Source: DASUXY01 sp036377675
GTDB lineage: Bacteria; Bacillota; Bacilli; Bacillales; Amphibacillaceae
Assembly (NCBI GenBank): GCA_036377675.1
Contig: DASUXY010000034.1
Coordinates: forward strand, 1 to 64,000
Length of the DNA stretch: 64,000 bases
Direction: 5' to 3'
Shown piece by piece: positions 18,720 to 28,228 of this stretch. Below the pieces are notes generated by a model. It did not search any database. It was given only the letters and a program-made list of their open reading frames with translations, and had not been told where the DNA came from. Each line of letters starts with the position of its first letter. The first letter of the stretch is position 1. The position numbers were made by a program, and so were the translations under genes.

Positions 18720-18769
18720 TGTAAATATCAAGGTGTTTATGTTTGCTTGTAAACACCTTAATATTTACA
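18720..18769 (+). terminator. terminator-like stem-loop
   Basis: TGTAAATAT-C-AAGGTGTTTA pairs with TAAACACCTT-A-ATATTTACA across an eight-to-ten-base loop, giving a stem of about 19 bp with one mismatch. It begins right after the membrane peptide stop. No long T tract follows, so it may act as a 3' stabiliser or a weak terminator. Confidence 0.6.
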
Positions 18770-18819
18770 CTCGCTTGTGTGATCTCACGAGAGATTGTTT
18801 AAAACATGAATAGTTAGGC

Positions 18820-19791
18820 TTATTGCCTAGGCATGTACACGAAAGTCCCATCTATCATTGTTTTTTTGACATAGCCGTTATCTTCAAGAAAATCAAGTTG
18901 TCCAATCGTTTCGGACATCGTTAAGTCAAGTTGTGTTTTGTACTGTTGCGGAAATATTTTCCGGCAAATTTCAAATGGAGTTTGGGGTTTATCCTGTAGT
19001 AAAGTTAACACATCTCGGGCTCGCTTTTCCTGTTTAAATAAACGGTTTTCAATGAGCTGTTCAAGTTCGATGCTTGAAAATGTTTTCCCGTGTCCCGGTA
19101 AAACCGTTTGGATTCCGAGCTGTAAACATTTTTTTAAATTCGCTCGGTATTGTAAGATCGGTTTTGGTCTCTCTTTTTCAAGAGGAGGTGGTGGTTCTAG
19201 TAGTGGATTTGAAGAAATATGATGTAATAAGTGATCACCTCCGATAAATGTTCCATTCGATGTATTCAAAAAAGATACATGTGTTTGGGCATGTCCTTTT
19301 GTATCGATGACTTGCCAATCATGATGACCAGGTAAGCGATCGCCTTCATTAATTGTGACCGTCACTTGCCCCTCACCTGCATACTGTAATGGTTCATGTA
19401 AATGATTTAAAAAGGGCTGATGCACTTGCTTGGGCACACCAAAAGCGACTAAACAATCGCTGAAAAATTGTTCATAATGGTTAAAGTACAATTGATCCCT
19501 CGTCAACCATGGATCAACATTTTTATGAGCGATAATTTGTGCTCGTGGAAATTTTTCAGTCAGACCAATATGATCAGGATGATGATGTGTTAAAATCACT
19601 TGCTCAATATCGTGTGGCGTATACCCACATTCTTTTAATTGAGCTTTTAAGGCGATCCAAGCTTCTTCTGTTTTAACACCCGCATCAACGATTGATAATG
19701 TATCACCTTTAATGACATATACGTGTACATCACCTACTGCAAAAGGGGTCGGTACTGTTAATTGTTGAATCGTTTCGTTTACAGTTTTCAT
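18820..19791 (-). CDS. yqjP: YqjP-like metallo-beta-lactamase-fold hydrolase
   Basis: A 323-residue MBL-fold protein. The dinuclear metal motif THHHPDHIGL is near residue 66, with later ligands in GHAQTH, GGDHLL and LPGHG. The C-terminal about 90 residues form a winged-helix-like extension, as in the LACTB2/YqjP subfamily. The substrate is not known. GGAGG stands nine bases before the ATG, and a 20-bp perfect palindrome lies just upstream (19809-19828). It is transcribed divergently from the GDPD gene. Confidence 0.85.
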   Translation of the reverse strand: MKTVNETIQQLTVPTPFAVGDVHVYVIKGDTLSIVDAGVKTEEAWIALKAQLKECGYTPHDIEQVILTHHHPDHIGLTEKFPRAQIIAHKNVDPWLTRDQLYFNHYEQFFSDCLVAFGVPKQVHQPFLNHLHEPLQYAGEGQVTVTINEGDRLPGHHDWQVIDTKGHAQTHVSFLNTSNGTFIGGDHLLHHISSNPLLEPPPPLEKERPKPILQYRANLKKCLQLGIQTVLPGHGKTFSSIELEQLIENRLFKQEKRARDVLTLLQDKPQTPFEICRKIFPQQYKTQLDLTMSETIGQLDFLEDNGYVKKTMIDGTFVYMPRQ

Positions 19792-19808
19792 CTCTATATA
19801 ACCTCCAA

Positions 19809-19828
19809 AAATGAATGGCCATTCATTT
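19809..19828. promoter_or_regulatory. 20-bp perfect palindrome, candidate operator of yqjP
   Basis: AAATGAATGGCCATTCATTT is a perfect dyad just upstream of the yqjP ribosome binding site, in the divergent yqjP/GDPD promoter region. The ATGAATG...CATTCAT arms resemble operators of TetR-family regulators (the B. subtilis FadR site also uses TGAATGA/TCATTCA half-sites, with a longer centre). No regulator gene is adjacent. Confidence 0.5.
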
Positions 19829-19918
19829 ATTTATATTTAGTTTACCTCTTTTCCATAAAAATGTCACACAAATTTTATAACCATTTGTGCTCTGTTTACT
19901 AAATATGAACACCTACTG

Positions 19919-19948
19919 TTGACATTTATAAGGAAACAAAACTACAAT
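19919..19948 (+). promoter_or_regulatory. sigma-A promoter for the GDPD gene
   Basis: TTGACA (19919-19924), an 18-base spacer and TACAAT (19943-19948). The start codon of the glycerophosphodiesterase gene is 17 bases downstream, so the leader would be very short. Confidence 0.6.
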
Positions 19949-19964
19949 CAAACAAGGGGGAGAA

Positions 19965-20699
19965 ATGATGTTTACGAAAGTTTTTGCTCACCGAGGGGCT
20001 AGTGGCTATGCACCTGAAAATACGCTGCCATCTTTTAAACGCGCTTATGAGATGGAAGCGGATGGTATTGAAACCGATGTCCATTTGACAAAGGATCATG
20101 TTCCCGTCTTAATTCACGACGAACATGTAAGACGGACGACAAATGGTAAGGGATGGATTAAAGATTTAACGATGAATGAATTAAAAACACTTGATGCTGG
20201 TTCATGGTTTTCGCCTGAATTTGCTGGGACGACGATGCTTACTCTTGAGGAGTTTTTTACATGGATCCAACATAAACCATTGCGGATTAACCTTGAACTG
20301 AAAAATAACAAAATTGATTATCCTCATTTGGAAGCTAAAGTATACGAAGTCATTGAGCAGTTTCAACTGCAAGACCGTATCATATTATCGACATTTAATC
20401 CACATAGCTTACAACGATTACAAAAATGGTTTCCTCATGTAGAGCGAGCGTTGTTGACATCAAAAAGAAATAAATATCTCATTCAATATGCAAAGGAATT
20501 AAATGTACAAGCATTGCATATTAAGTATAACTTATTAGCACCTCAACTCGTTGAAAAATCCCACCGTGAAAACATCGCTGTTCGGGTCTTTACAGTTAAC
20601 CGAACCAACCAGATGTTACATTGTCTCAAACAAAAATGTGACGGTTTTTTTACTGATTTTCCAGCGCACGCTGTAAAGGTGCGGAAAATATACCAATAA
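19965..20699 (+). CDS. glycerophosphodiester phosphodiesterase (cytosolic type)
   Basis: A 244-residue TIM-barrel GDPD that hydrolyses glycerophosphodiesters to glycerol-3-phosphate and an alcohol. Active-site residues are seen in AHRGASGYAPENT (His, Arg, Glu), ETDVHLTKDHVPVLIHDE (metal-binding Glu/Asp and catalytic His) and NLELKN. The end has FTVN and DGFFTDFP, usual for this family. No signal peptide, so it is cytoplasmic, like B. subtilis YqiK. GGGGGAG precedes the ATG-ATG start. First in a run of four plus-strand genes. Confidence 0.92.
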   Translation: MMFTKVFAHRGASGYAPENTLPSFKRAYEMEADGIETDVHLTKDHVPVLIHDEHVRRTTNGKGWIKDLTMNELKTLDAGSWFSPEFAGTTMLTLEEFFTWIQHKPLRINLELKNNKIDYPHLEAKVYEVIEQFQLQDRIILSTFNPHSLQRLQKWFPHVERALLTSKRNKYLIQYAKELNVQALHIKYNLLAPQLVEKSHRENIAVRVFTVNRTNQMLHCLKQKCDGFFTDFPAHAVKVRKIYQ

Positions 20700-20738
20700 T
20701 GCATTCATATACCAAATCATGAAAGGGGACACACGATA

Positions 20739-21755
20739 ATGGTAAAGCTATTTTCACCGATTCGTATAAAAAACAAAACATTAAAAAATAGAATTGTTAT
20801 GTCACCGATGTGTATGTATTCATCACAACATAAAGATGGAAAACTGACACCGTTTCATTACACACACTATACGTCTCGCGCAGTCGGCCAAGTCGGTTTA
20901 ATCATGTTAGAAGCAACCGCTGTCCAACGAGAAGGTCGTATATCCGAATACGATTTAGGCATTTGGGATGATGAACATATCTATGGATTGCAAAAGCTGA
21001 ATCATCGCATCCATACGTACGGAACAAAGACAGCTATACAGCTCGCACATGCCGGGAGAAAAGCGGACATAGAGGCACCGATTTTTGCGCCTTCAGATAT
21101 TCCTTTTGATGACTCATCTAAGACCCCAACAGAAATGACAATCGACGATATTCAACAAACAGTACAAGCTTTTAAAAATGGAGCGAGAAGAGCGCGACAA
21201 GCTCATTTTGACATAATCGAAATACATGCAGCACACGGTTATTTAATCAATCAATTTTTATCACCGCTTACGAATAAACGAACAGATCAATACGGTGGTT
21301 CACGCGAAAATCGCTATCGTTTGTTATCAGAAATTATTACAGCCATTCAATCCGAATGGTCTGGACCTCTTTTCGTTCGTATTTCAGCCGATGAATATGA
21401 TGAAGGTGGAAATACGATGGACGACGTTTTATACTTTACAAAACAGATGAAACTTGCTGCAATCGATGTTATCGATTGCAGCACAGGAGGCGTTATTCCA
21501 GCAAAAGTGAAGACATATCCTAGTTATCAAGTAACGTATAGCGAACGCATTCGACAACAAACTGGGATTGCTACAGGAGCCGTTGGACTCATTACATCGG
21601 GGCTTCAGGCAGAGGAAATTTTGCAAAACGAGCGGGCCGATCTCATCTTTATCGGAAGAGCCCTCTTACGAAATCCGTATTGGGCAAAAGCGGCTGCCGA
21701 TGAATTAGGCTATCATTTAGACGCTATCGAACCATATAAACGAGGATGGAAGTAA
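20739..21755 (+). CDS. namA: NADPH dehydrogenase, old yellow enzyme (YqjM/NamA)
   Basis: A 338-residue FMN-binding TIM barrel that reduces activated C=C bonds of enones and related electrophiles. Diagnostic features of the YqjM class are the redox-tuning Cys in MSPMCMYSS, the QLAHAGRK motif, the [16 protein letters not shown] segment with substrate-binding His pair, and the C-terminal [12 protein letters not shown]. The length equals B. subtilis YqjM. GGGG ten bases before the ATG. It lies between GDPD and rnz, close to the yqjM-yqjK order of B. subtilis. Confidence 0.95.
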   Translation: MVKLFSPIRIKNKTLKNRIVMSPMCMYSSQHKDGKLTPFHYTHYTSRAVGQVGLIMLEATAVQREGRISEYDLGIWDDEHIYGLQKLNHRIHTYGTKTAIQLAHAGRKADIEAPIFAPSDIPFDDSSKTPTEMTIDDIQQTVQAFKNGARRARQAHFDIIEIHAAHGYLINQFLSPLTNKRTDQYGGSRENRYRLLSEIITAIQSEWSGPLFVRISADEYDEGGNTMDDVLYFTKQMKLAAIDVIDCSTGGVIPAKVKTYPSYQVTYSERIRQQTGIATGAVGLITSGLQAEEILQNERADLIFIGRALLRNPYWAKAAADELGYHLDAIEPYKRGWK

Positions 21756-21777
21756 CATTCAATAAGGAGACTCAACA

Positions 21778-22704
21778 ATGAAATTAATTTTCCTTGGAAC
21801 AGGTGCAGGAGTTCCTTCAAAACTTCGAAATGTATCAAGCATCGCTCTATCTTTGCTACAGGAATCGAATAGTGTTTGGTTATTCGACTGTGGGGAAGCG
21901 ACACAGCACCAAATTTTACGAACAACAATTAAACCACGAAAAATCAATAAAATATTTATAACTCATCTCCATGGCGATCATATTTTTGGTCTGCCTGGAT
22001 TTTTAAGCAGTCGTTCCTTCCAAGGTGGCGATCATCTGTTAACCATTTATGGACCCAAAGGAATTAAACAATATGTTAAAACGTCTTTAAAACTGAGTCA
22101 AAGCCACTTAACATACCCGATTGAAATTGTTGAATTAGCAGAGGGGAAATTGTATGAAGATGAGCACGTGACGATTTATAGTAAAAAGCTCGATCACGGC
22201 ATTCCGAGCTACGGCTTTCGAATTGTTGAAAAAGAGAAACTCGGTGAATTACAAGCCGATCGGTTACGAGCGATTGGCATTCAACCAGGCCCTATTTATC
22301 AACAAATTAAAGATAATGAGACTGTAACTCTCCCCGATGGTCGAGAAATTTTCCGAAAAGATTTCCTCGGTTCGCCTAAACGTGGACGAGTCGTGACGAT
22401 TTTAGGAGATACTCGTTACGTCAAGCAACATGTAGATTTTGTTAAACATTCAGATGTTCTCGTTCATGAAGCGACATTTACTCACAAAAATGAGAAATTA
22501 GCCGATGCTTACTTTCATTCGACGACGACACAAGCTGCAAAATTAGCAAAGAAAGGAGAGGTTAAGCAACTCATATTAACGCATATATCATCTCGTTATC
22601 AACCGAAAGAATGGCCGCACTTACTCAATGAAGCGCGCAACATTTTTCCGTCAGCACACCTTGCTCATGACTTTTTTGAACTGGAAATTGAAGCTCCAGA
22701 ATAA
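21778..22704 (+). CDS. rnz: ribonuclease Z
   Basis: A 308-residue MBL-fold tRNA 3' endonuclease that removes 3' trailers from CCA-less pre-tRNAs. Motif II is [13 protein letters not shown]; the flexible-arm GP motif region is [19 protein letters not shown], and later ligands are in ILGDTRY and ILTHIS. Cytoplasmic. AAGGAG lies seven to eight bases before the ATG. It follows namA by 22 bp in the same unit. Confidence 0.95.
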   Translation: MKLIFLGTGAGVPSKLRNVSSIALSLLQESNSVWLFDCGEATQHQILRTTIKPRKINKIFITHLHGDHIFGLPGFLSSRSFQGGDHLLTIYGPKGIKQYVKTSLKLSQSHLTYPIEIVELAEGKLYEDEHVTIYSKKLDHGIPSYGFRIVEKEKLGELQADRLRAIGIQPGPIYQQIKDNETVTLPDGREIFRKDFLGSPKRGRVVTILGDTRYVKQHVDFVKHSDVLVHEATFTHKNEKLADAYFHSTTTQAAKLAKKGEVKQLILTHISSRYQPKEWPHLLNEARNIFPSAHLAHDFFELEIEAPE

Positions 22705-22767
22705 AGGGAAGGACTTAACTTGAATGACTAGTCCTCCTTTCTACTATTCAGCCGGGGAGGAAGGCGA

Positions 22768-24132
22768 GTGATCGAACAATTAATTGACAGGCAACATACG
22801 TATTTCATGCAAGGACATACATTAGAGCGAAGATTTCGTCAAAAGCAGCTCACACGGTTAAAAGGCATGCTCCAATCATTCGAAAAGGAAATTTATCAAG
22901 CGTTAAAAACGGATTTAAATAAAAGTGCACACGAGACGCTTACTACTGAACTGGGGATTCTTTATACGGAAATTGACTTTGCTAAAAGGCATCTTCGGCA
23001 ATGGATGGAACCGGAACAAGCTGATGCGCCACTTACACATAAAGGAACTAAAAATTACATTTACAAACAACCATATGGAGTGGTACTGATCATAGCACCT
23101 TGGAATTATCCTCTCCAGTTAGCCATCCTTCCTGCCATTGGTGCAATTGCGGCGGGGAACACCGTAGTCATCAAGCCATCAGAACACGCACAAGCTACTT
23201 CCTCCCTCATCGCTCATATGTTTGAGCACTCTTTTAAAAAGGAGTACATCGCAGTCGTCGAAGGGGCACAGAAGACGAGTGAACAATTGTTACAGCAACG
23301 TTTTGATTACATTTTCTTTACCGGTAGCCCTTCTGTCGGTAAAACCGTGATGGAGAAAGCAAGTAAACATGTAACACCAGTTACGCTAGAACTAGGCGGA
23401 AAAAGCCCGGCAATTGTCGATGTCGATGCCAACATCAAGCTTACAGCTAAACGAATCGTTTGGGGGAAATTTACGAATGCAGGCCAAACATGCGTCGCTC
23501 CTGATTACGTGTACGTCCATAAAAAAATAAAAATCAAACTACTTCGAGCGATGAAAAAACAAATTAAATCTTTCTACGGTAAAAGGCCATTGCAAAACAA
23601 AGACTATGTTCGTATCATCAATGCTGATCATTTTAATCGGTTAAATAAGTTGTTATCCAATGGAACGTTGTATTACGGAGGGCAAACTGATCGTAACAGA
23701 CGAATGATTGAACCGACGATTGTTGAAAACGTAACATGGGACGATCCAATTATGAAGGATGAAATTTTTGGACCTATTTTACCTGTCTTAACGTTTCGGA
23801 ATGTGAAAGATGTCCAGAAAACAATACAAATGAGGGATAAACCACTCGCTCTATACTATTTCGGCAAACGAAAACAAACGTATGAACATCTGTTCAAGCA
23901 TTTATCTTTTGGAGGCGGTTGTATAAATGATACATTGTACCATTTAGCTAATCCTCATTTACCATTCGGTGGAGTTGGCACAAGCGGTATGGGTGCCTAT
24001 CACGGAAAATATTCGTTTCTAACCTTTTCCCACGAAAAAAGTATTTTAAAACAGACGACCGCTTTCGATAATCCATTGCGCTATCCGGGAAGTAAACTCG
24101 CACACTTTATCGTGAAGAAAATATTGCGATAA
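22768..24132 (+). CDS. aldehyde dehydrogenase, class 3-like
   Basis: A 454-residue NAD(P)-dependent aldehyde dehydrogenase. Seen: the catalytic Cys in FTNAGQTCVAPDY, general base Glu in TLELGGKSP, the coenzyme loop FTGSPSVGK, and the early IIAPWNYPLQL block typical of ALDH3/CoA-independent fatty aldehyde enzymes such as B. subtilis YwdH. The C-terminus is basic (HFIVKKILR), possibly membrane-contacting. It starts at GTG, with GGGGAGG upstream, about 60 bp after rnz; a bidirectional terminator follows. In B. subtilis this interval does not hold such a gene, so it looks inserted. Confidence 0.88.
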   Translation: MIEQLIDRQHTYFMQGHTLERRFRQKQLTRLKGMLQSFEKEIYQALKTDLNKSAHETLTTELGILYTEIDFAKRHLRQWMEPEQADAPLTHKGTKNYIYKQPYGVVLIIAPWNYPLQLAILPAIGAIAAGNTVVIKPSEHAQATSSLIAHMFEHSFKKEYIAVVEGAQKTSEQLLQQRFDYIFFTGSPSVGKTVMEKASKHVTPVTLELGGKSPAIVDVDANIKLTAKRIVWGKFTNAGQTCVAPDYVYVHKKIKIKLLRAMKKQIKSFYGKRPLQNKDYVRIINADHFNRLNKLLSNGTLYYGGQTDRNRRMIEPTIVENVTWDDPIMKDEIFGPILPVLTFRNVKDVQKTIQMRDKPLALYYFGKRKQTYEHLFKHLSFGGGCINDTLYHLANPHLPFGGVGTSGMGAYHGKYSFLTFSHEKSILKQTTAFDNPLRYPGSKLAHFIVKKILR

Positions 24133-24134
24133 AT

Positions 24135-24170
24135 GATAATACCCACTCGAAAATTCGAGTGAGTATTATC
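24135..24170. terminator. bidirectional terminator between aldehyde dehydrogenase and dinB
   Basis: GATAATACCCACTCGA / TCGAGTGAGTATTATC forms a 16-bp stem with one mismatch and an AAAT-type loop, between convergent genes. It overlaps the dinB stop codon. Confidence 0.75.
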
Positions 24171-25377
24171 GTTTATAATCATCTAAAAAGTCTTTCTGGA
24201 AACTCGTTTTCGGTGCAACATCAACAGCCTCATCCTGCCAGGAATTTTCAATAGTTGTATGCAGTTTATCATTTTCTTCTTCCTGCTTATACGTAAATAA
24301 ATCAAGTTGTTTACCTACTGTCTGTTCGTCGACAAGATCTTGAACTGTAATTCCGAGCAAGCGAACCGGCTCATTATTCCAATGTTTTTCCCAAAGTTCT
24401 TGAGCAATTTGTAATATTTCTCGTTTCTCAGCAATATGTGTATTGAGCGTTTTACGACGTGTAATTGTTTTTAAATTATGATAACGAATCATCAGTTGGA
24501 CACTGCGTCCGGCTACTTGTTTACTTTTTAGTCGCTGTTCGACACTTTCTGCCATTGTATACATAAGTTGGCGAATTTCAACTAAATCCGTCGTATCATG
24601 CGGAAATGTTTTAGAATGACCGATGCTTTTAAAGTCATTTATAGCATCCGGGTTGACCCGTCGTGAATCAATGCCGTTCGCACGATTTTTCAAACGTTCC
24701 CCATTGATTCCGAGCAATTGTTTAAGGACATATACATCTGTCTTTGCTAAATCTCCAATCGTTTGGATCTTCAATGTATGTAATTTTTTAGCAGTTTTCT
24801 CCCCTACTCCATGCATATCCTCAATTGGCATCGGCCATAACTTACGATGTAATTCTCTTTTTCGTAAAATCGTAAGTCCCATTGGTTTTTTCATATCAGA
24901 AGCCATTTTTGCTAAAAATTTATTTGGAGCAATCCCGATACTACAAGGTAAGTCTAGGCGATCAATCAATTGTTGTTGAATATGTTGAGCAACTTGAATC
25001 GGATTTCCTAAATGTTTGACATCCGTAACATCCATATATCCTTCATCTATCGAAACAGGTTCGACAAGTGGTGTAATATGAGCAAGTATTTTAAAAATTT
25101 CCTTAGAAGCGGCGCGATATCGACGAAAGTTAGGACGCATCACTTTTAAAGTAGGGCATAACTGTTTTGCCTTCCATACAGGCATCGTCGTATAAACACC
25201 TTTAGCACGTGCTTCATAACTACTCGTTACGATAATTCCTTTTCGTTCTTCTGGATTTCCAGCGATTGCTAAAGGTTTTCCTTTTAACGTTGGATGATAT
25301 GCCATTTCCACAGATGCATAAAAACAATTCATATCAATATGAAAAATAATTCTTCTTTTCGTTTGCGGGATTAGCAT
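24166..25377 (-). CDS. dinB: DNA polymerase IV (PolY1)
   Basis: A 403-residue Y-family polymerase of the DinB class. Catalytic motifs FHIDMNCFYASVE and PVSIDEGYMDVTD carry the three acidic residues; the HhH segment is MHGVGEKTAKKLHTL, and a beta-clamp peptide KQLDLFTY sits near residue 365. After it the C-terminus extends about 30 residues, rich in acidic and polar residues. The ATG at 25377 is chosen since AAAGG lies nine bases upstream; the ATG at 25386 abuts that site. It corresponds to B. subtilis YqjH. No LexA box was seen in front of it. Confidence 0.94.
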   Translation of the reverse strand: MLIPQTKRRIIFHIDMNCFYASVEMAYHPTLKGKPLAIAGNPEERKGIIVTSSYEARAKGVYTTMPVWKAKQLCPTLKVMRPNFRRYRAASKEIFKILAHITPLVEPVSIDEGYMDVTDVKHLGNPIQVAQHIQQQLIDRLDLPCSIGIAPNKFLAKMASDMKKPMGLTILRKRELHRKLWPMPIEDMHGVGEKTAKKLHTLKIQTIGDLAKTDVYVLKQLLGINGERLKNRANGIDSRRVNPDAINDFKSIGHSKTFPHDTTDLVEIRQLMYTMAESVEQRLKSKQVAGRSVQLMIRYHNLKTITRRKTLNTHIAEKREILQIAQELWEKHWNNEPVRLLGITVQDLVDEQTVGKQLDLFTYKQEEENDKLHTTIENSWQDEAVDVAPKTSFQKDFLDDYKR

Positions 25378-25472
25378 GTCATTCATCCTTTATAAGTTGT
25401 TGATTTTCCATTATTATAACATAGGCATACTGTAGAGCGCTGAATACGAATTATCTCCAAAACATAAAAAAA

Positions 25473-25502
25473 GACTCTTATGGATATGTTTCCATAAGAG
25501 TT
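25473..25502 (-). terminator. intrinsic terminator after yqjE
   Basis: Minus strand GAACTCTTATGGA / TCCATAAGAGTC with a short loop and a T7 tract follows the yqjE stop by 16 bases. Confidence 0.88.
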
Positions 25503-25517
25503 CGAATACGATATCAT

Positions 25518-26648
25518 TTACTTTTTAGCAACTTCTTGAATGATTGCTGTGACAAGTTCAGTGATTTTAATTAATTCTTCAACAGGCATTCGCTCATTTG
25601 TCGTATGAATCTCTTCATAACCTACAGCTAAGTTAACGGTCGGTATTCCATAGCCAGCAATGATGTTGGCATCACTTCCACCACCGCTCGTTAACAATTT
25701 ACTTTCTCTACCAATTGCTTTAACTGCTCGTCTGGCAATTTCTACAACTTCATCTCCTGCTTCTTGCTTAAAACCTGGATACATCACTTGAACTTCAACA
25801 TTGGCTTCACCGCCATGCTCTTCGGCAGTTGTTTCAAAGGCTTCCTTCATTTTAGCTACTTGTGCTTTCATTTTTTCAGGTGTTAAAGAACGTGCTTCAG
25901 CAAGTATTTCAACATAGTCACAAACGATATTCGTTTGTTCTCCGCCTTCAAATCGTCCAATATTGGCCGTTGTTTCATCATCAATTCGACCTAGTGGCAT
26001 TTTAGCAACAGCTTTTGCCGCAAGCGTAATCGCTGAAATGCCTTCCTCTGGTGCTACTCCTGCATGAGCCGTTTTTCCTTCAATAACGGTAAATAACTTC
26101 GCTTGGGTCGGGGCAGCGACGATAATCTCACCGACTTTTCCATTGCTATCCAGTGCGTAACCAAACTTCGCTTGCAAAGCTTGCGGATCTAAAGCTTTTG
26201 CTCCGACTAAACCCGATTCCTCACCGACAGTAATAACAAACTGAATGTCTCCGTGTTCAAAATCATTTTCTTGGATTAAGCGGATCGATTCTAACATCGC
26301 TGCAAGCCCCACTTTATCATCTGCCCCTAAAATCGTTGTTCGATCGGAGACAATAAATCCATCTTTAATCGAAGGTTTAATTCCCTTACCTGGAACAACA
26401 GTATCCATATGGGAAGTGAAATAAATCGGATCGACACCCTTCTTATTTCCCTTCCACGTACAAATTAAATTACCAGCGCCATGACCAGTTTTTTCTTTCG
26501 TATCATCTTCGACAACATCTATACCTAGTTCAGTAAACTTATCTTTTAATACAGCTGCAATTTTTGTTTCATATTTTGTTTCAGAATCGATTTGAACGAG
26601 CTCCAAAAACTCTTGAAGCAAACGTTCTTCATTGACTTTAACCGTCAT
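25518..26648 (-). CDS. yqjE: YqjE, M20-family PepT-like dipeptidase/tripeptidase
   Basis: A 376-residue M20 metallopeptidase. Metal site residues are seen in YFTSHMDTVVPG (His, Asp), ILGADDKVGLA (bridging Asp) and TVGEESGLVGAK (catalytic Glu); the last His is in EIHTTNERM. The dimerisation domain is inserted mid-protein. It probably cleaves small peptides in the cytoplasm, but the precise substrate of YqjE is not established. It follows yqjD on the minus strand with 32 bp between them. Confidence 0.9.
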   Translation of the reverse strand: MTVKVNEERLLQEFLELVQIDSETKYETKIAAVLKDKFTELGIDVVEDDTKEKTGHGAGNLICTWKGNKKGVDPIYFTSHMDTVVPGKGIKPSIKDGFIVSDRTTILGADDKVGLAAMLESIRLIQENDFEHGDIQFVITVGEESGLVGAKALDPQALQAKFGYALDSNGKVGEIIVAAPTQAKLFTVIEGKTAHAGVAPEEGISAITLAAKAVAKMPLGRIDDETTANIGRFEGGEQTNIVCDYVEILAEARSLTPEKMKAQVAKMKEAFETTAEEHGGEANVEVQVMYPGFKQEAGDEVVEIARRAVKAIGRESKLLTSGGGSDANIIAGYGIPTVNLAVGYEEIHTTNERMPVEELIKITELVTAIIQEVAKK

Positions 26649-26680
26649 GGCGTGTTCCTCCTATAATCGTGTGCAAAAAA

Positions 26681-28228
26681 TTATAATGGGATATTTCCGT
26701 GTTTTTTCTTCGGACGTTCTTCTTGCTTATTACGAAGCATTTCTAACGACTGGATAAGTTTGATACGTGTTTCTCTTGGATCAATGACATCGTCCACCAT
26801 ACCAAGACCAGCTGCGATATAAGGATTAGCAAACTTGTCACGGTATTCATCTATTTTTTCTTGTCGTGTTTGTTCAGGATTGTCGCTATTCGCAATATCT
26901 TTTGCGAAAATAATGTTTGCTGCGCCTTCTGGTCCCATTACAGCAATTTCTGCATTTGGCCAAGCAAAAACGAGGTCAGCACCAATCGATTTACTATTTA
27001 ACGCTACATATGCCCCGCCAAACGCTTTACGTGTAATCACTGTAATTTTTGGAACTGTCGCTTCAGAATAGGCATACAAAATTTTTGCACCGTGACGGAT
27101 AATTCCACCGTGTTCTTGTTTAACACCTGGGAAAAATCCTGTAACGTCTTCAAAGGTAATAATTGGAATATTGTAGCAATCACAAAAGCGAATAAATCGA
27201 GCAGCCTTATCACTAGAGTCGATATCTAATCCACCTGCTAAATATCTCGGTTGGTTACAAACGAGTCCGACCGATTCTCCTTTAATTCTAGCGAAACCGA
27301 CAACGACGTTTTTTGCAAAGTCTGGATGAATTTCGAAGAAGCTGTCTTCGTCGACGACTTCACGGATAATATTTTTTACATCATACGGACGAGTCGCTTC
27401 GAAAGGTACGATATCCGTTAAATTTTCTCGATAATCATCGGACTCCTCGTAAGAAGTGATCGGTGCCTTCTCTTGGTAATTCGATGGTAAATACGAAATG
27501 AGTTCTTTTACAGCATCAAGCGCTTCTTCTTCTGAACTTGCTTTTAAATGAGCATTTCCAGTTTTCGAGTTATGAACGCGAGCACCACCTAATTCTTCTG
27601 AACTTATTTTTTCACCTGTCACCGTTTCGATTACTTTTGGTCCGGTAATAAACATTTGTGATGTTTTTTCAACCATAATGACAAAGTCGGTAATCGCTGG
27701 TGAGTACACAGCTCCTCCGGCACTCGGTCCCATAATTACTGAAATTTGTGGAATAACTCCTGAATAAATCGAATTTCGGTAAAACACGTGTCCGTATCCA
27801 TCAAGTGACGATACACCTTCTTGTATCCGTGCTCCACCCGAATCATTCAATCCGATAAACGGAACGCCGTTTTTAGCAGCTAAATCCATGACGGAAGCAA
27901 TTTTCTTCCCGTGCATTTCACCAAGGGCTCCTCCAAACACTGTAAAATCTTGGGCGAACAAATAGACGGGCTTCCCATTAATCTTTCCGTAACCGGTGAC
28001 GACACCTTCACCGGGGGCTTCAGCTTTGTCCATTCCAAATTCTGTAGCACGATGTTCAATAAACGGATTTAATTCGACAAAACTACCTTCATCCAACAAA
28101 TAGTCGATTCGCTCGCGAGCGGTCATCTTACCACGGTCGTGCTGTTTTTGAATCCGTTCATCTCCACCACCAAGTTCTACCTTTCTCCTGCGATCATATA
28201 ACTCATTAATTTTATCATAAATATCCAT
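26681..28228 (-). CDS. yqjD: acyl-CoA carboxylase carboxyltransferase subunit (YqjD)
   Basis: A 515-residue carboxyltransferase of the propionyl-/methylmalonyl-CoA type with two crotonase-fold halves. N-half landmarks are GGALGEMHGKKI and GGARIQEG; C-half landmarks are GFFPGVKQEHGGIIRHGAK and FGGAYVALNSKS. The start at 28228 follows GGGAGGAG by about 11 bases and shares one base with the upstream stop. It is co-translated with the B12-domain/epimerase protein, so it likely acts on methylmalonyl-CoA or propionyl-CoA. No dedicated biotin carboxylase or carrier lies beside it; accC/accB are 21 kb away. Confidence 0.9.
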   Translation of the reverse strand: MDIYDKINELYDRRRKVELGGGDERIQKQHDRGKMTARERIDYLLDEGSFVELNPFIEHRATEFGMDKAEAPGEGVVTGYGKINGKPVYLFAQDFTVFGGALGEMHGKKIASVMDLAAKNGVPFIGLNDSGGARIQEGVSSLDGYGHVFYRNSIYSGVIPQISVIMGPSAGGAVYSPAITDFVIMVEKTSQMFITGPKVIETVTGEKISSEELGGARVHNSKTGNAHLKASSEEEALDAVKELISYLPSNYQEKAPITSYEESDDYRENLTDIVPFEATRPYDVKNIIREVVDEDSFFEIHPDFAKNVVVGFARIKGESVGLVCNQPRYLAGGLDIDSSDKAARFIRFCDCYNIPIITFEDVTGFFPGVKQEHGGIIRHGAKILYAYSEATVPKITVITRKAFGGAYVALNSKSIGADLVFAWPNAEIAVMGPEGAANIIFAKDIANSDNPEQTRQEKIDEYRDKFANPYIAAGLGMVDDVIDPRETRIKLIQSLEMLRNKQEERPKKKHGNIPL

